A stretch of 64,000 nt of DNA from Petunia secreta (taxonomy: Eukaryota > Streptophyta > Magnoliopsida > Solanales > Solanaceae), in assembly GCA_029990175.1 (NCBI GenBank), contig JARKIP010000023.1:23765501-23829500 (forward strand), read 5' to 3'. Below are positions 1 to 11,619 of this stretch, in pieces. The translations under genes and the position numbers were made by a program. The notes beneath the pieces were generated by a model that saw only the letters and a list, made by a program, of their open reading frames with translations, was not told where the DNA came from and made no database searches. How positions within the stretch are numbered: the first letter of the stretch is position 1; each line of letters starts with the position of its first letter.

Positions 1-273
1 CAAGGTTATAGTTTTAATTTAGAGTACAATACTGACATAATTACAGTGCAAGGTACGGTCTTTGAGATGTAGAAACAATATTTAATCCTAAGTGATGTAA
101 TTTAGTGAATGTAATTTGTACGGGTTCGGGGAGAGTTCTAGAATCATGAATTTGAATCAATATAATATATTTATTAATTATGTATTCCAATCTTTGACTT
201 AGAGCTAAACCGTTTGGAGGAGATTCGGCGGGGAAAAGAGATTGTTGATTATTGTATACTTCTTCGTACAGAG

Positions 274-892
274 GTAGGTAGTTCTATCCCTTTCTTTGGT
301 GGAACTAGTCCACGCGGGATATTGTGCATACGTTCCTTGTATGTGCACTGCCCTAGGTGTAACTGTTTACACCTTTTCGTTGTGTTTAAATCTTTACTTA
401 GAGTATGTGTTGTTTTCTTGGATTGTGTTTACTCCTGGTTGTTGTTTAAAGTATTGCAAGTTATGTGCATGTTTGACATGACAATTTATGCTTTCTTGAT
501 ATGTCGGAGTTGGTCCAATTGATTGTATTTCGGAGTTTGTCCATTTGATAGCCTCGGAGTTGGTCCACTATCTATTTTAGAGTTGGTACATTAGATGGCC
601 TCGGAGTTGGTCCACTATCAAATCTTTTTGGAGTTAGCCCACATATTCTGCTGGTTTATGAAATGAGTTTAATTGTTGGTTCTTGAATAAGATTTATTGA
701 TGTTGAATAGTGTGATTGGATGAACTATTTAAATAGCGAATTATAACATGTTTCTTTTTCTCCCTCTTCTATTCTGTTAATTTATTGCTTAGACTAGTTT
801 CCTGTCTTTCATATGAACTACTCTACCCACCTACTAAGTCCTTTTGATTTACGTTATTTTCTTTATTGTTTTCTTATTATCTGTTCGGGCAG
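274..892 (+). other. Putative intron inside LTR of J
   Basis: Donor-like GAG|GTAGGT at 271-279 and acceptor-like CTGTTCGGGCAG|AT ending at 892 occupy the same places as the GTAAGT and TTTCGGCAG sites of the other LTRs. No transcript evidence is available; this rests on position and consensus only. Confidence 0.4.
503..642 (+). repeat. Degenerate tandem repeat with TCGGAGTTGGTCCA core
   Basis: About six imperfect copies of 'tcggagttggtccac' with short variable spacers lie at 504, 530, 554, 580, 600 and 629. They sit between the donor-like and acceptor-like sites of the LTR, the same slot that holds different minisatellites in the other LTRs. Confidence 0.7.
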
Positions 893-1251
893 ATACGGTT
901 CCGAGTACCAGCGAGCCCCGTGGCCAGAGTTGAAGATTTTCCTATTGATCAGCGGTGAGCCAACCATCCTCATTCCGTGGTGGCGCACCTTTCCATTATT
1001 TCATTTCTGTTATTTATTGTTTCAGACATTTGGGATATTTTATTCAGTATTTATCTTATAGATGTTCATGGCTTATGGTAGAGGACTAGACCTTTCATTT
1101 GCACTATGGGATATTCTGCGTATTTCAGTAATGAAAGTCACAACTTTAATTTTATTATATTATTGAGGTTAATTGTTAACATAGCGAGTGGGTTCGCCCG
1201 ATGGGGTTGTTCGGGTGCCCTCACGACCATCCAGGATTTTGGGTCGTGACA

Positions 1252-1665
1252 GTAGCTTTTTCTTCAAATCTCATGTACATTCCTAATTTAGTTGCTACTT
1301 TGACAAATGTGACTTTTTTCTTCATTCTTATCCATGTGCTAGCTTTCTTCAATTTACTTTGGTAAAAGTGAAAGACCAAAGTAATTTTTTCTTCAATTTT
1401 CCACATGCCATTTCCACATTTGCTTTTTTGGAGTTTGTTTGCTCAAAGTGACTTTACTTCTTTCCTTGCTAAAAATCTCCCAAACAAAATTACTTTTGCA
1501 TAAGTGGCTTCTCTTTTCTGCTTCTTTATTTTTTTCTTTTCCAAGTATTTCTTTTTTTCTTGAAGAATTGTTGGAAAATATGTGAGAATATGATATAAAT
1601 ATTCATGTTTATTTTGAAATATTTATTTTTTATATTAAAAATACATGAACAATTTATATCCATCA
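1252..1665 (-). mobile_element. Element B 3' LTR, U3 part (truncated by J)
   Basis: Read on the minus strand it starts TGATGGATATAAA at 1665 and runs left until it meets J at 1251. It aligns with 50828-51240 over its whole length. It directly follows a polypurine tract (1680-1666), which identifies it as the 3' LTR. Confidence 0.8.
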
Positions 1666-1854
1666 AATTCCCCCACACTTGAAATTTTGCTCGTCCTCGA
1701 GAAAAAAGAAGATTTTTTTTAAAAAAAATTGGAAGCTAATGACTTTTCTGGGATATAAAATGTGTCCAAAAATAAATAACCTTTATTATGTTCAATGCAA
1801 TTATCCTTTTTAAATTCACCAAATTCTTTACCTTGTTCTGAATTTTGGTTTGAT
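1666..1854 (-). promoter_or_regulatory. Element B polypurine tract, pre-PPT hairpin and end of spacer
   Basis: Minus-strand AAGTGTGGGGGAATT (1680-1666) is a purine-rich tract directly before the TG of the 3' LTR, the normal second-strand primer. Just upstream is CTCGAGGACGAG (1701-1690), which folds as CTCG-AGGA-CGAG. From 1702 to 1854 is AT-rich spacer with no reading frame; it resumes at 21751 on the far side of element F. Confidence 0.7.
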
Positions 1855-3189
1855 TGTTGCTCCCAACGCACACGCAAGTATACGTGGTCAACAAGTAATA
1901 AAGTGATAAGTAGAGTATCGTTCCCACGAGGACTATTCAGACTGGACTCCTAACAAATAATTTCTAACTAACTATCCAGGGATCTTTTTCCAATAGTGAT
2001 GATTTAGTTAACTAAAGAACAATAATTAAGAGGGTAAAAGTGAATTCAAACAATGGAGCAAAACTTGGTTGTTATCAATAATAAGGAGACCGTCCAGGTT
2101 CAGAGTTACGAACAATCCAGTTGAGTTTTCCAATTGATTCAACTTCTTAAATCCCGGATTACTAACTAACAGATTAAATGTACCCGTGAAAACCTTTCGA
2201 TTCTTCACGGTCTATGCAGGCTACTCCAATCCCTATATGTCTATGGGTTGAATCATGTACACGCATTAATGAATTATGTAATTAATTAAGCTAGGCGAGC
2301 AAGTATATGTCTATCCTACTCACAAATTGGTTCCCCGATGCCCAGGTTCACAATATAGCCCTACTCTTTCTTATTGCGTTAATAAATTTCCTCTTTCGAG
2401 TTCAATCTAAAAACAATAGATAATGCGTAATAATCGGGCCCTGACAATTACACAAGTTAAATCAAGAAAGAATAAGCAATCCGTTATGGGATTCGATTAA
2501 TGGAAATCAATCTTCAAACATCAACTTTCATGAAATACTCTAACCCTAGAACGATAGATATAGCCACGCATACTCATAATAACAACACAAGGATTTGATG
2601 AAATAATGATGTAATAGATTAATGGAAGGAAGAAAAACCCTTGTTCAAGATGTTATGAGCTCTCCAATTTGCTCCAAAGTCTGAACTCCCATCAAAAACT
2701 AAGTAAAAGAGTATTTATAGGGTTTACAAAGGCCTAGTAATAAGTTACGCCTAGGCCTAGACGAAATAGGAAGTCCAAAAACGCTCCAGGGGTGCTGTAG
2801 CTGGCGCCCCGCGCTCCCGAACGCGCTGACCCAAGCAGAACCCGTCGAAATCCAAGCGCTTTTGGGGCGCCTCGCGCCACCTATGGTGCCAGGAGCTTGG
2901 GCGCTTTTGGGGGCGGGCGGCACCTCTTACTACGCCAGGCTATTTTCCTGTTTCCGCCATTCGCAGCTTGCTTCGTGTCGTGCCTTCGTGTGCTCGATCC
3001 AATCCTCAATCAAAATCCAATCTTTTCTTGCTCGATCATGCTCTTTAAAGCTCCAAATGCACTTCATAACAACCTACAATCATACGACATAAAATCAGTG
3101 CAAAATCACATTCATTAACTAGAAAACGGGCGAATAAAGTACTCAAACATGAGGAAATATTAAAGAATTATAGGCATAAAATATCACCA
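1855..3189 (-). mobile_element. Element F 3' LTR
   Basis: It runs TGTTGCTCCC...ATATCA on the plus strand, giving TG...CA ends on the minus strand, 1335 bp. Most of the sequence repeats at 20473-21750. The GC-rich block at 2795-2935 is LTR sequence and the reading frames across it are not genes. Confidence 0.75.
2711..2720 (-). promoter_or_regulatory. TATA box of F LTR
   Basis: Minus-strand CTATAAATAC lies about 470 bp inside the LTR start. The same string is kept in the other LTR copy (21268-21277). This is a likely core promoter for the element transcript. Confidence 0.6.
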
Positions 3190-3603
3190 CCGAACACTTG
3201 AACCTTTGCTCGCCCTCGAGCAAGTCACAGCTAACTTTCCAACCTAGGTAGAACAGGTCTGCCTATGACTACGGTTGATACCGATCATTGAATAAATGCA
3301 CACACGACTACTATGGGTCCCACAAACATGCCAACAATTTATCAATCATCAAAACATGAGAACAACCACCCCAAGACAACTCAAATGCACAAACTCAACT
3401 CTTTGCAACCATGCTCCCACAAAATCACACCTATCTACTCAACCAAGAAGCCGCAACTTCACCTATCTCATGCAAACCATGTGCCCTCACCAAAATGAAG
3501 CAAGAGAGTGTCCCCCAAATATCACACACAACAATGAATATCAAGAATAGACGGGGACAATAGCATAGAAAGAATTTACTCACTCTCATGAAAAGCTCAC
3601 ATG
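3190..3603 (-). mobile_element. Element F internal remnant with pre-PPT hairpin
   Basis: Next to the LTR start on the minus strand is a PPT-like stretch (about 3204-3190). Upstream of it is TTGCTCG-AGGG-CGAGCAA (3223-3206), a 7-bp stem with a 4-base loop. The remaining 380 bp are low in G, contain no convincing coding sequence and end where element D begins. The bases before D are ACATG (3599-3603), its presumed target site. Confidence 0.6.
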
Positions 3604-4263
3604 TGACACGACCCGAAATCCGATCAGGCCGTGCGGGCACCCGACATGCTCCCCTAGACCCGTTGGCCGAACCCTTACCAATCAAATTAGGAAAATAAAT
3701 ATAACAATTCATAAATAAAAACAAGACTTTAAAAAAAAACACAGACATACTGATACCTCTGAGCTGTACAAAATAAATTACAGCTGACTACCCAACGTAC
3801 TAGGTTTAGGGCTATCCACACTAGACATCTAAGAGTTCAAAAGAAGACAGATACCTCCTGAAGGGAGCAAAATGCAGCTAAAATGATAACCAATAAACTG
3901 GTGGCCATCCGGAATAAAAGCTGGCTCACCCTGACAGCTGAAGTTGTCTTCGCTCCTGAACAACGCGGCGAACTCAATCCTGGAGCGAACCTGCCGAAAC
4001 GAAATAGATAGACAAAAACAAACAACAAACAAGGGTGAGTCAAAATGACTCAATAAGTGGGGCAGACTAGCCACCTTAAAGAATAGGATAGCTAGTCAGG
4101 GAGATGAAACAGATAAACCAAATTCCTCTTATTTAAATTATAAAAAGGCAGAGTCAGATAATAACCAGAAATATGTATGGAATGACAAACTCATCGACAA
4201 CCAGGAACGTAAGATAACCAAAACATATAGGTATCCCGAACACATCAACAATAAGAAATACAT

Positions 4264-4429
4264 CTTGTTGCGGCGTGCAACCCGATCCAAATATTTATCC
4301 TGTTGCGGCGTGCAACCCGATCCATATATTCATCATGTTGCGGCGTGCAACCCTATCCATATATTTATACTGTTGCGGCGTGCAATCCGATCCATATATT
4401 TATACCGCTGCGGCGTGCAACCCGATCCC
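4264..4429 (-). repeat. 35-bp minisatellite (GGGTTGCACGCCGCAA core), 5 copies
   Basis: The core GATCGGGTTGCACGCCGCAA with an AT-rich tail recurs every 35 bp. The same unit is present in the E1 LTRs (42111, 48694) and at 11413, always inside the putative LTR intron. The open frames across it come from the repeat and are not genes. Confidence 0.9.
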
Positions 4430-4612
4430 CGCAACCCAGAATACGAGCCAGAAATATATAGGCAAAATGAGATATGTCTACGACATAGTATACATACCGC
4501 ATACATAAAACACAACACAATACACACAATAGTCAGTATGCGGTGCAATGAGATAGGATGAATGCGGTACGATGCAATGCAGTCACATATGCCTGATACC
4601 TATCTCCGGCGC

Positions 4613-4980
4613 GGGACTCTCATCGTCTACCGGGGGATATATGCAATAATGACCCTTCACCGGCTCGAGACTCTCATCGATTACCGGGAAGTATATGCAA
4701 TGATGATCCTTCACCGGTGCGGGACTCTCATCGCCAACCGGGAAGTATATGTAATAATGACCCTTCACCGGTGCGGGACTCTCATGCCAACCGGGAAGTA
4801 TATGCAATGATGATCCTTCACCGACTCGGGACTCTCATCGATTACCGGGAAGTATATGCAATAATGACCCTTCACCGGTGCGGGACTCTCATCTCCAACC
4901 GGGAAGTATATGTAATAATGACCATTCACCGGTGCGGGACTCTCATCGCCAACCGGGAAATATATGCAATACTCAAAACC
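4613..4980 (-). repeat. 54-bp minisatellite, 7 copies
   Basis: Plus-strand GGGACTCTCATCG recurs at 4613, 4667, 4721 and onwards, with the unit continuing through CCGGGAAGTATATG and CCCTTCACCGG. The period of 54 is a multiple of three, which keeps several frames open by chance. The related LTR at 9826 has only two copies (about 11160-11240) and E1/E2 have one. Confidence 0.9.
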
Positions 4981-5719
4981 AGAGTGCAATGCTCATATGC
5001 TCAATGCATTACCAACAATAGGGCCTAACATATAATACGCAATGTAATTCCAAAGCTAAGGCGTAATGAGCACGCCTATCGGCAGCTACACACGTAAGGA
5101 ACACATGATAGAAAATCCACGAGACCAGGTGCCTCCCAAGAAATGGATATAAACACTTACCTAGTTACAAAGTTAGTACATCAACTCAATAACCGCTTGT
5201 CCTTTGGTTTCATTGCCAAATGATCCCACTCTATTCAATAAGCAGAAAAATATATCAAATTAGGCTAAAGGCTTCATTCCTCACATCTTAGGGCAATCCG
5301 GTTAGGAACCTGATACCCTATTTGCATACGCAATACGCATGCCAGGCCTATATACAGGGTTTAAGGCCATACAACCAAACCCCAAATCAATTACATTTAT
5401 AAGTTGCCCATAACTCACTGAGTACGAATATATAATCAATTCCATTATCGGGGTCCATTTGACTCTTTAAACTATCAATTTACGTTATTAGGGCGATGTC
5501 TAATATTCCAAGTTTTACTGTCAAAATATATTCAAACACACATAATAAACTCAAACAATATATTAGGATCATTATCTGAATGTTTCAGGGTGAAAATTCT
5601 ACTTTTCTCCGGCCCCTTTTCTCATTTTCTGGCATTTTTTCCATGCTTCGTTTTCGCTTCTTATTCTGTATCGTTTTTGCATGAATTCCTCTATTTCTGC
5701 TTATTCGTACTACTTAAAT

Positions 5720-5742
5720 GTCAAGGGATTAGATCCCTTGAC
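5720..5742. repeat. Inverted repeat in LTR U3 of D
   Basis: Arms GTCAAGGGAT and ATCCCTTGAC are separated by TAG. Inverted repeats with different arm sequences occupy the same place in the other chromovirus LTRs. Confidence 0.75.
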
Positions 5743-6291
5743 CACTGCCTACTTTATTTCCTTTTTCTTTTTTTTTTTTTTTGGTTTGCTTTTATTTTAT
5801 TTTCTTTTCTTAACGAAAATTAAAATAGTACCCTACGATATTCGAAATAATTTCAACTTTTGTATACAAGTTATACAAAATATATGTAACATACTCGCGA
5901 AGGCGGATCTCAAATTGAACTCCCGAAGCTCAAGATGCGAATTTAAATAAAAAAAAAGTCAAATTATTTAACTTTCAGTATTTTAGCGGAAACTAGCCGA
6001 ACAACATCGAAATTCACTTTCGAAAGTTCACTAAAGTCACAAATAATCATACGAACCTAATGGCGCTTTCGGATTTCGAATCAGAGCTCATTCGCCAATA
6101 CCGAGCTCGTAAATCTCTTTTTAATATTTATCGACGATAAAAACTGAAATCTTCTTCCGATGCCTACCAAACGAAGTCTGATTTATCTCAAATTTTACAG
6201 ATAGGTCCTAATGGACATTACGAATATTTTAAAATTATCTGTACGCCAATCGGAGTCCTAACTTCCGAAACGACTGATCGAGGTCGTTTCA

Positions 6292-6329
6292 TTCTCCTAC
6301 ACTTATACTCTCGTTCGTCCTCGAACGAG
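6292..6329 (-). promoter_or_regulatory. Element D polypurine tract and pre-PPT hairpin
   Basis: Minus-strand TAAGTGTAGGAGAA (6305-6292) directly precedes the LTR start and is the expected PPT. Upstream at 6329-6310 is CTCGTTCGAGGACGAACGAG, an 8-bp perfect stem with an AGGA loop. The identical string occurs in elements A and E2. Confidence 0.8.
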
Positions 6330-9300
6330 CCTAAGTCCAAAACAAGATTCACACAGATAACAAGAGAACTTGCACGACCTTTATGAGCCACTCCACGGGC
6401 ATTATTTTCTGAGTACAGGATCAGAATTATAACACGCGTATCGAACTCTTGGATAAGAACATAGCTGGATAATATGATAACATTATTGCCCAACTTATTC
6501 AGACTAAGCTGACCCTTTCTCGATCATGAGAGAAGAGCTCTACATTTTTGAAACAAAGATACACGGAACTCTAGATGGATTAACATGATTCTGCTGGTGA
6601 ATCACCTCCTCGATATACTTTTCGATATAGAACAAGTCGATGAGACAAAGAATTAGCTTACCCTTCAGCAACGCTTTAGAGATTTAATATTATTATTCGG
6701 TATCAATTGGAGGAAGACTCCTCCACTTAGAGCATAAACTCAGGTAGCTATTTGAATAGGAATACCCATCCCCGCACAATCTGATGGACTAAAAAGATTT
6801 AGCTAAAAGTCAAACGTAGGCAGACCTAAGCTACCAACTACCCTTTCGAGTTGCCAACCAGCTGCAACTCTCAAGTTCTCAAGTTCACAACTCCATACCT
6901 TTGCCGTAAACACCACCGCCGGATGGATGGTACTTCTATATAGAAATTTCGGCAGAGTTTTCCCTGAAACTGGATGATCCGCAAAAACAGAACCAGCATT
7001 ATACTATACATGGGAATGGATACCCGGATAAACTGATAACATAAACATGTTAAACGGATAACAAGATGAGACAACTGGATGACAGAACAAATCTGCAGAT
7101 AGAATGTCCGGACAGCACCACTGTCCTAATTTTCAACCTAATTTTCAGAGTATAGATCAATGTTATAGACTTCATAGTCTTCATAAAAGTTTTAGATATA
7201 TGTCTTAGGGTTCCAGGGAATCTTGAAGCATCTTAATATCAATTTTTTACAAGGAGTTATGCGCAAACTACTAACAGCTGTCCGAAGATAAAAACAATTT
7301 TCTAAATTTTGAAACATTCTGTGCTACTATTTTGGACATCTTTTACTGTGGTTCTTAGCAGTGCTATCTTTTGGAAGAGGTAAGTGTTTGTATCCAAAAC
7401 AATAATATGCTTACTCGGTTACCTTGACATGCACTCTGGCTCAACACAGGGAACATCACAATCGGTTACTGATCGCCTAAGCTCACCAGTGCCGAACAAA
7501 GAAGAGATGGCAACAGACTGAGGATAGAAAATAATTAGAGCTTCAGGAAGCTCATGCTCTTATTTGCTTGGCTACCTATGCTAGACTACTTCCGAGTCAG
7601 GCTAACCAAAGAACCACAATTGAAGAGATAGACATTAAATAAGTTTTATGGAACAACATCCATGCTAATTTAACCTCCCAATAAGAAGGAAACTCCGACA
7701 ATTTACCAGAAACCATTTTATAACCGAGACAAGCTCATATAATAACATGACTCTACTAGCGTCTCGAACAAAGAGGAGACACATAGATCGAGTATTACTT
7801 ACTAATCACTTTAGACCGAAAGAAATAATAACACTCTTTGAAGGTGACGAATAAGAATCCCATCATCCTACCGACACTGAGTTCCAAAGAGAGGTAGACT
7901 GACTTGACATTATAATAGAAGGCGGCACAAAAAGATGCCAAGCAGACCATACCGATACTCTCTCCCAAATTTCTCACATTTAAACCAGATCAACTAGTAG
8001 GGTCTCACAAATGCCAGGAATAAATCATACCAGAAGCTTGCCCCTCTACTGCAACCGATTCTTAATAGAAATAATAAGGAAACCATCGAAACATGATATG
8101 ACAAGCCATTTCCAGATCGATCGGGAGAATCAAATCTTACTCACATATAAGGGAAGAAGAAATACATAGATCTACTACATCGGATGCCTCAGTATCCTGC
8201 CAGACTAGCAATTCATAGAACTGCCTCCGCAGCTGAGCTAAGCAAATACTCTGATAATCACCTTCTGAAGAACCACTGCCACCACACTCTCAACCTCTAC
8301 CGGATGGTGGCATTTCTTTTGCTGATTGAGATCTAAATAAAATCCTTTGCGACTATGTAGGTGCCTGACGAGAGAAAGGATGACTGCCTAGTTACCGGAG
8401 TAAGGAAAAACTACTCAAAGGATAACCAGACTCACAATAATAATTACACCTTTTCACTAAAAATGGAAGCTGGACAGAATGTTGATAGCTATACATAGAA
8501 AAACTGGGTCGGATCTTGACGAGCTACTGGCACACTCTAAGAATCACGTAACACAAGCTGAGATAACCTGGAAGGTGACCTCCAAAAATAATCAGAACTC
8601 TTACCTCCAAATGAGGTACCATGGTTACCCACTAGGGGTACGGGATCTCTTGCTCTCCTGCTCTAACTCTTCCCCCTCTAACTTATGGTATGCCTAATAC
8701 CTCTGAGCAATATCAACAGTGACATCAAATGAATTCTCAACCTCAATTTCTCGAGCCATCTGGGATCTCAAGGAGGGAGAAAGGTCATTAATAAATCTTT
8801 GAATTTCTCGAAAGGCTCATGGACTAGTTCTAATGCATATTCAGCCATTTTATAAAATTCAATCTCATATTCACAAACACCAACGGGCTAACCGACAGGC
8901 TACCCTGTCCAATCCACTCAAACTGGCAACACTTTTCATCTCGCTCGCTACTCGAAAGGAACTTTTCCACGAATCTAGAAGAAAAATCGAACCAAGTTAG
9001 CTAATAAAAGAGCGGTCCACCAATTCAAGGCTGGACCCTTGAAACTGGAAAGCAGAATAATCAGCACCATATCGCTCGATATAATCAAGAGCCTGAAGGA
9101 TACGCTGACATCATTTTATTTTAAAAAGAATCACGAGGTTTATCTGATGCATTGCTTAAGAATATCGGAAGGTTCGACCGTGTAAAATAATGCAACCTCT
9201 TTGGACACTTGGACTGAGCCATTACTCAGGCTAACTAACCCATCCAGAATAACTAGAGGCACAACAAATGCTGTCTCCGGAACATAATTCACTGCAGCAA

Positions 9301-9804
9301 TATTAAGAACCGGAATAGGAGTTCCCTGAGACCGAACGTCTGCACATGCGGCAACCTGATAGGCTGCCCAGCGAATAATAGGTTCTTCCGGTATCTGCAT
9401 CACCATGATTCTCGTAAAAGCATCGCAGAGAGCCAAGGGAACTACAAAGCCCTGCTCCCTTGCCCATCGCGAGCTCGTAAAACTGAGGCCTGCGCAACTG
9501 GATCGTCAGCACGATCCACAACTCTCGGGGCTTGAGTAGCCCTAGCCTCAAGCTAGACTACTTCGTCCTGAACTCCTACCATTTGCCGATTTGTCGCCTG
9601 AAGGTTCACAATTACCACGAAGGAATTAATGAATTAACAAAAATACTTTTAAATCCTATACCGCCACACGATCTGAAATGAAGGAAGTGAAACTCCCTAA
9701 ATGCAATCATAGCCTCTCGTATATAAGTACAGACGTCTACGTACCCATCAGCGAGAGTCTACTAGACACTGTCTTAGTCTGGAACTCTGGATAGACTCTA
9801 AACC
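6330..9804 (-). mobile_element. Element D internal region: degenerate gag and non-coding DNA
   Basis: Read on the minus strand, 9436-9140 is an open 98-codon segment resembling the Gag N-terminal part of element A (its 'ALCDAFTRIMVMQIP' parallels 'ALHDAFMRFLAMQMP'). Sequence at about 8850-8690 resembles the A Gag segment around 'LRSQMAREIE'. Stops interrupt the rest. From about 8680 down to 6330 no family is recognisable, but the DNA aligns with E1 at 44000-45540 and 46511-46840. It is kept as sequence rather than as protein, as expected for a non-autonomous element. Confidence 0.6.
6935..7395 (+). mobile_element. D-specific insertion resembling part of an opposite-strand LTR
   Basis: Relative to E1, D has about 460 extra bases here. 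The plus-strand right end reads TTTTGGAAGAGGTAAGTG, matching the LTR splice-donor block of E1 at 41238-41255 but in the opposite orientation to D. The upstream part is AT-rich with no coding frame and loosely resembles the C LTR upstream region. This could be a captured LTR fragment or an insertion scar. Confidence 0.4.
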
Positions 9805-9818
9805 GGGCTCTGATACCA
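9805..9818 (-). promoter_or_regulatory. Element D primer-binding site
   Basis: Minus-strand TGGTATCAGAGCCC is the usual plant gypsy PBS complementary to the 3' end of initiator tRNA-Met. A minus-strand LTR ending in TGTCA should follow on the right. Instead TGAA and then a plus-strand LTR start are found. Confidence 0.85.
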
Positions 9819-10368
9819 ACTGAAATGAAACGACCTCGATCAGTCGTTTCGGAATTTAGGACTCCGATTGGCGTACTGATAATTTTAAAATATTTGTAAT
9901 GTCCATTAGGACCTGTCTGTAAAATTTGAGCTAAATCAAACTTCGTTTGGTAGGCATCGGAAGAAGGTTTCAGTTTTTATCGTCGATAAATATTAAAAAG
10001 GGATTACGAGATCGGTATTGGCGAATGAGCTCTGATTCGAAATCCGAAAGCGCAGTTAGGTTCGTATGATTATTTGTGACCTTGGTGAACTTTCGAAAGT
10101 GAATTTCGATGTTGTTCGGCTAGTTTCCGCTAAAATGCCGAAAGTTAAATAATTTGACTTTTTTTTATTTAAATTCGCATCTTGAGTTTCGGGAGTCCAA
10201 TTTGAGATCCACCTTCGCGAGTATGTTACATATATTTTGTATAACTTGTATACAAAAGTTGGAATTATTTCGAATATCGTAGGATACTATTTTAATTTTC
10301 GTTAAGAAAAGAAAATAAAATAAAAGCAAACCAAAAAAAAAAAGAAAAAGGAAATAAAGTAGGCAGTG

Positions 10369-10391
10369 GTCAAGGGATCTAATCCCTTGAC
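10369..10391. repeat. Inverted repeat in U3 of chimeric LTR
   Basis: Arms GTCAAGGGAT and ATCCCTTGAC flank CTA, the reverse-complement counterpart of the D copy at 5720-5742. Confidence 0.75.
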
Positions 10392-11412
10392 ATTTAAGTA
10401 GTACGAATAAGCAGAAATAGAGGAATTCACGCAAAAACGATACAGAATAAGAAGCAGAAACGAAGAAGGAAAAAATGCCAGAAAATGAGAAAAGGGGCCG
10501 GAGAAAAGTAGAATTTTCACCCTGAAACATTCAGGTAATGATCCTAATATATTATTTGAGTTTATTATGTGTGTTTGAATATATTTTGACGGTAAAACTT
10601 GGAATATTAGACATCGTTCTAATAACGTAAATTGATAGTTTAAAGGGTCAAATGGACCCCGATAATGGAATTGATTATATATTCATACTCAGTGAGTTAT
10701 GGGCAACTTATAAATGTAATTGATTTGGGGTTTGGTTATGTGGCCTTAAACCCTGTATATAGGCCTGGCCTGCGTATTGCGTATGCAAATAGGGTATCAG
10801 GTTCCTAACCGGATTGCCCTAAGATGTGAGGAATGAAGCCTTTAGCCTAATTTGATATATTTTTCTACTGATTGAATAGAGTGGGATCGTTTGGCAATGA
10901 AACCAAAAGACAAGCGGTTATTGAGTCGATGTACTAAATTTGTAACAAGGTAAGTCTTTATATCCATTTCTTTGGAGGCACCTGGCCTCGTGGATTTTCT
11001 ACTACGTGTTCCTTACGTGTGTAGCTGCCGATAGGCGTACTCATTACGCCTTAGCTTTGGAATTACATTGTGCATTATATGTTATGCCCTGTTGTTGGTA
11101 TTGCATTGAGCATATGAGCATTGCACTCTATTTTTGAGTATTGCATATATTTCCCGGTTGGCGATGAGAGTCCCGAGCCGATGAAGCGTTATTATTGCAT
11201 ATATCCCCCGGTAGACGATGAGAGTCCCACGCCGGAGATAGGTATCAGGCATATGTGACTGCATTGCATCGTACCGCATTCATCCCATCTCATTGCATCG
11301 CATACTGAATATTGTGTGTATTGTGTTGTGTTTTATGTATGCGGTATGTATACTATGTCGTAGACATATCTCATTTTGCCTATATATTTCTGACTCGTAT
11401 TCTGGGTTGCAG

Positions 11413-11575
11413 GGATCGAGTTGAACGCCGCAATATAAATATATAGATCGGGTTGCACGGTGCAATGGTATAAATATATGGATCGGGTTGCATGCCGCAA
11501 CATGATGAATATATGGATCGGGTTGCACGCCGCAACATGATGAATATATGGATCGGGTTGCACGCCGCAACAGGA
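11413..11575 (+). repeat. 35-bp minisatellite, 5 copies
   Basis: It is the same unit as at 4264-4429 (GATCGGGTTGCACGCCGCAA plus AT tail). It ends about 35 bp before the chimeric breakpoint. Confidence 0.9.
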
Positions 11576-11619
11576 TGTATTTCTGATTGTTGATGTGTTC
11601 GGGATACCTATATTTTGAG

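Larger units (their letters stand above)
1..1251 (+). mobile_element. Element J: 3' part of a chromovirus-type LTR
   Basis: The right end reads GGGTCGTGACA, the same terminus as the LTRs of element C, preceded by the 'gggttcgcccgatgg...gtgccctcacg' block found near the end of all chromovirus LTRs here. Blocks at 267-340 (splice-donor-like site, then 'tttctttggtgg' and 'cgttccttg') and 880-960 align with the other LTRs. The sequence stops at 1251 and continues as the Athila-type LTR of element B, so J was inserted into B's 3' LTR. The J start and its internal region lie left of the window, so a full element and a solo LTR cannot be told apart. The expected target duplication would be GTAGC (1252-1256). 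Confidence 0.75.
3991..5160 (-). other. Putative intron inside LTR of D
   Basis: The minus strand reads CTAG|GTAAGTG at 5160 and TTTCGGCAG|GTTCG ending at 3991, a consensus plant donor and a pyrimidine-rich acceptor enclosing 1170 nt. The positions match those in all other LTRs here. Splicing itself is an inference. Confidence 0.45.
3604..6291 (-). mobile_element. Element D 3' LTR
   Basis: On the minus strand it begins TGAAACGACCTCGATCAGTC at 6291 and ends GGGTCGTGTCA at 3604, 2688 bp. It aligns along its length with the E1 and E2 LTRs, and its first 1.8 kb is about 95% identical by eye to 9826-11610. It includes a splice-like pair, two minisatellites and an inverted repeat, described separately. 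Confidence 0.85.
3604..9825 (-). mobile_element. Element D: non-autonomous chromovirus-type retrotransposon, 5' LTR lost or inverted
   Basis: A minus-strand 3' LTR (3604-6291) is followed by PPT, pre-PPT hairpin, 3.5 kb of internal DNA and a PBS (9818-9805). A minus-strand 5' LTR should follow, but the next sequence is the start of a plus-strand LTR at 9826. The internal region matches those of E1 and E2, including gag remnants, and lacks any RT or full integrase. D lacks the 0.97-kb antisense pol insert present in E1 and E2. It belongs to the same non-autonomous family, probably an older or parallel sublineage. Confidence 0.7.

Noticed and set aside
2699..3118. Overlapping ORFs in a GC-rich block, repeated at 21256-21675
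   Set aside because: The block is part of the F LTR in both copies; frames run on both strands and match nothing.
4264..4980. CRISPR-like array of regular repeats
   Set aside because: Units are contiguous with no unique spacers, the DNA is plant, and no cas gene is present.
9826..11610. Solo LTR of a D-type element unrelated to C
   Set aside because: It continues without a terminal GTGTCA or target duplication straight into C-type LTR sequence.
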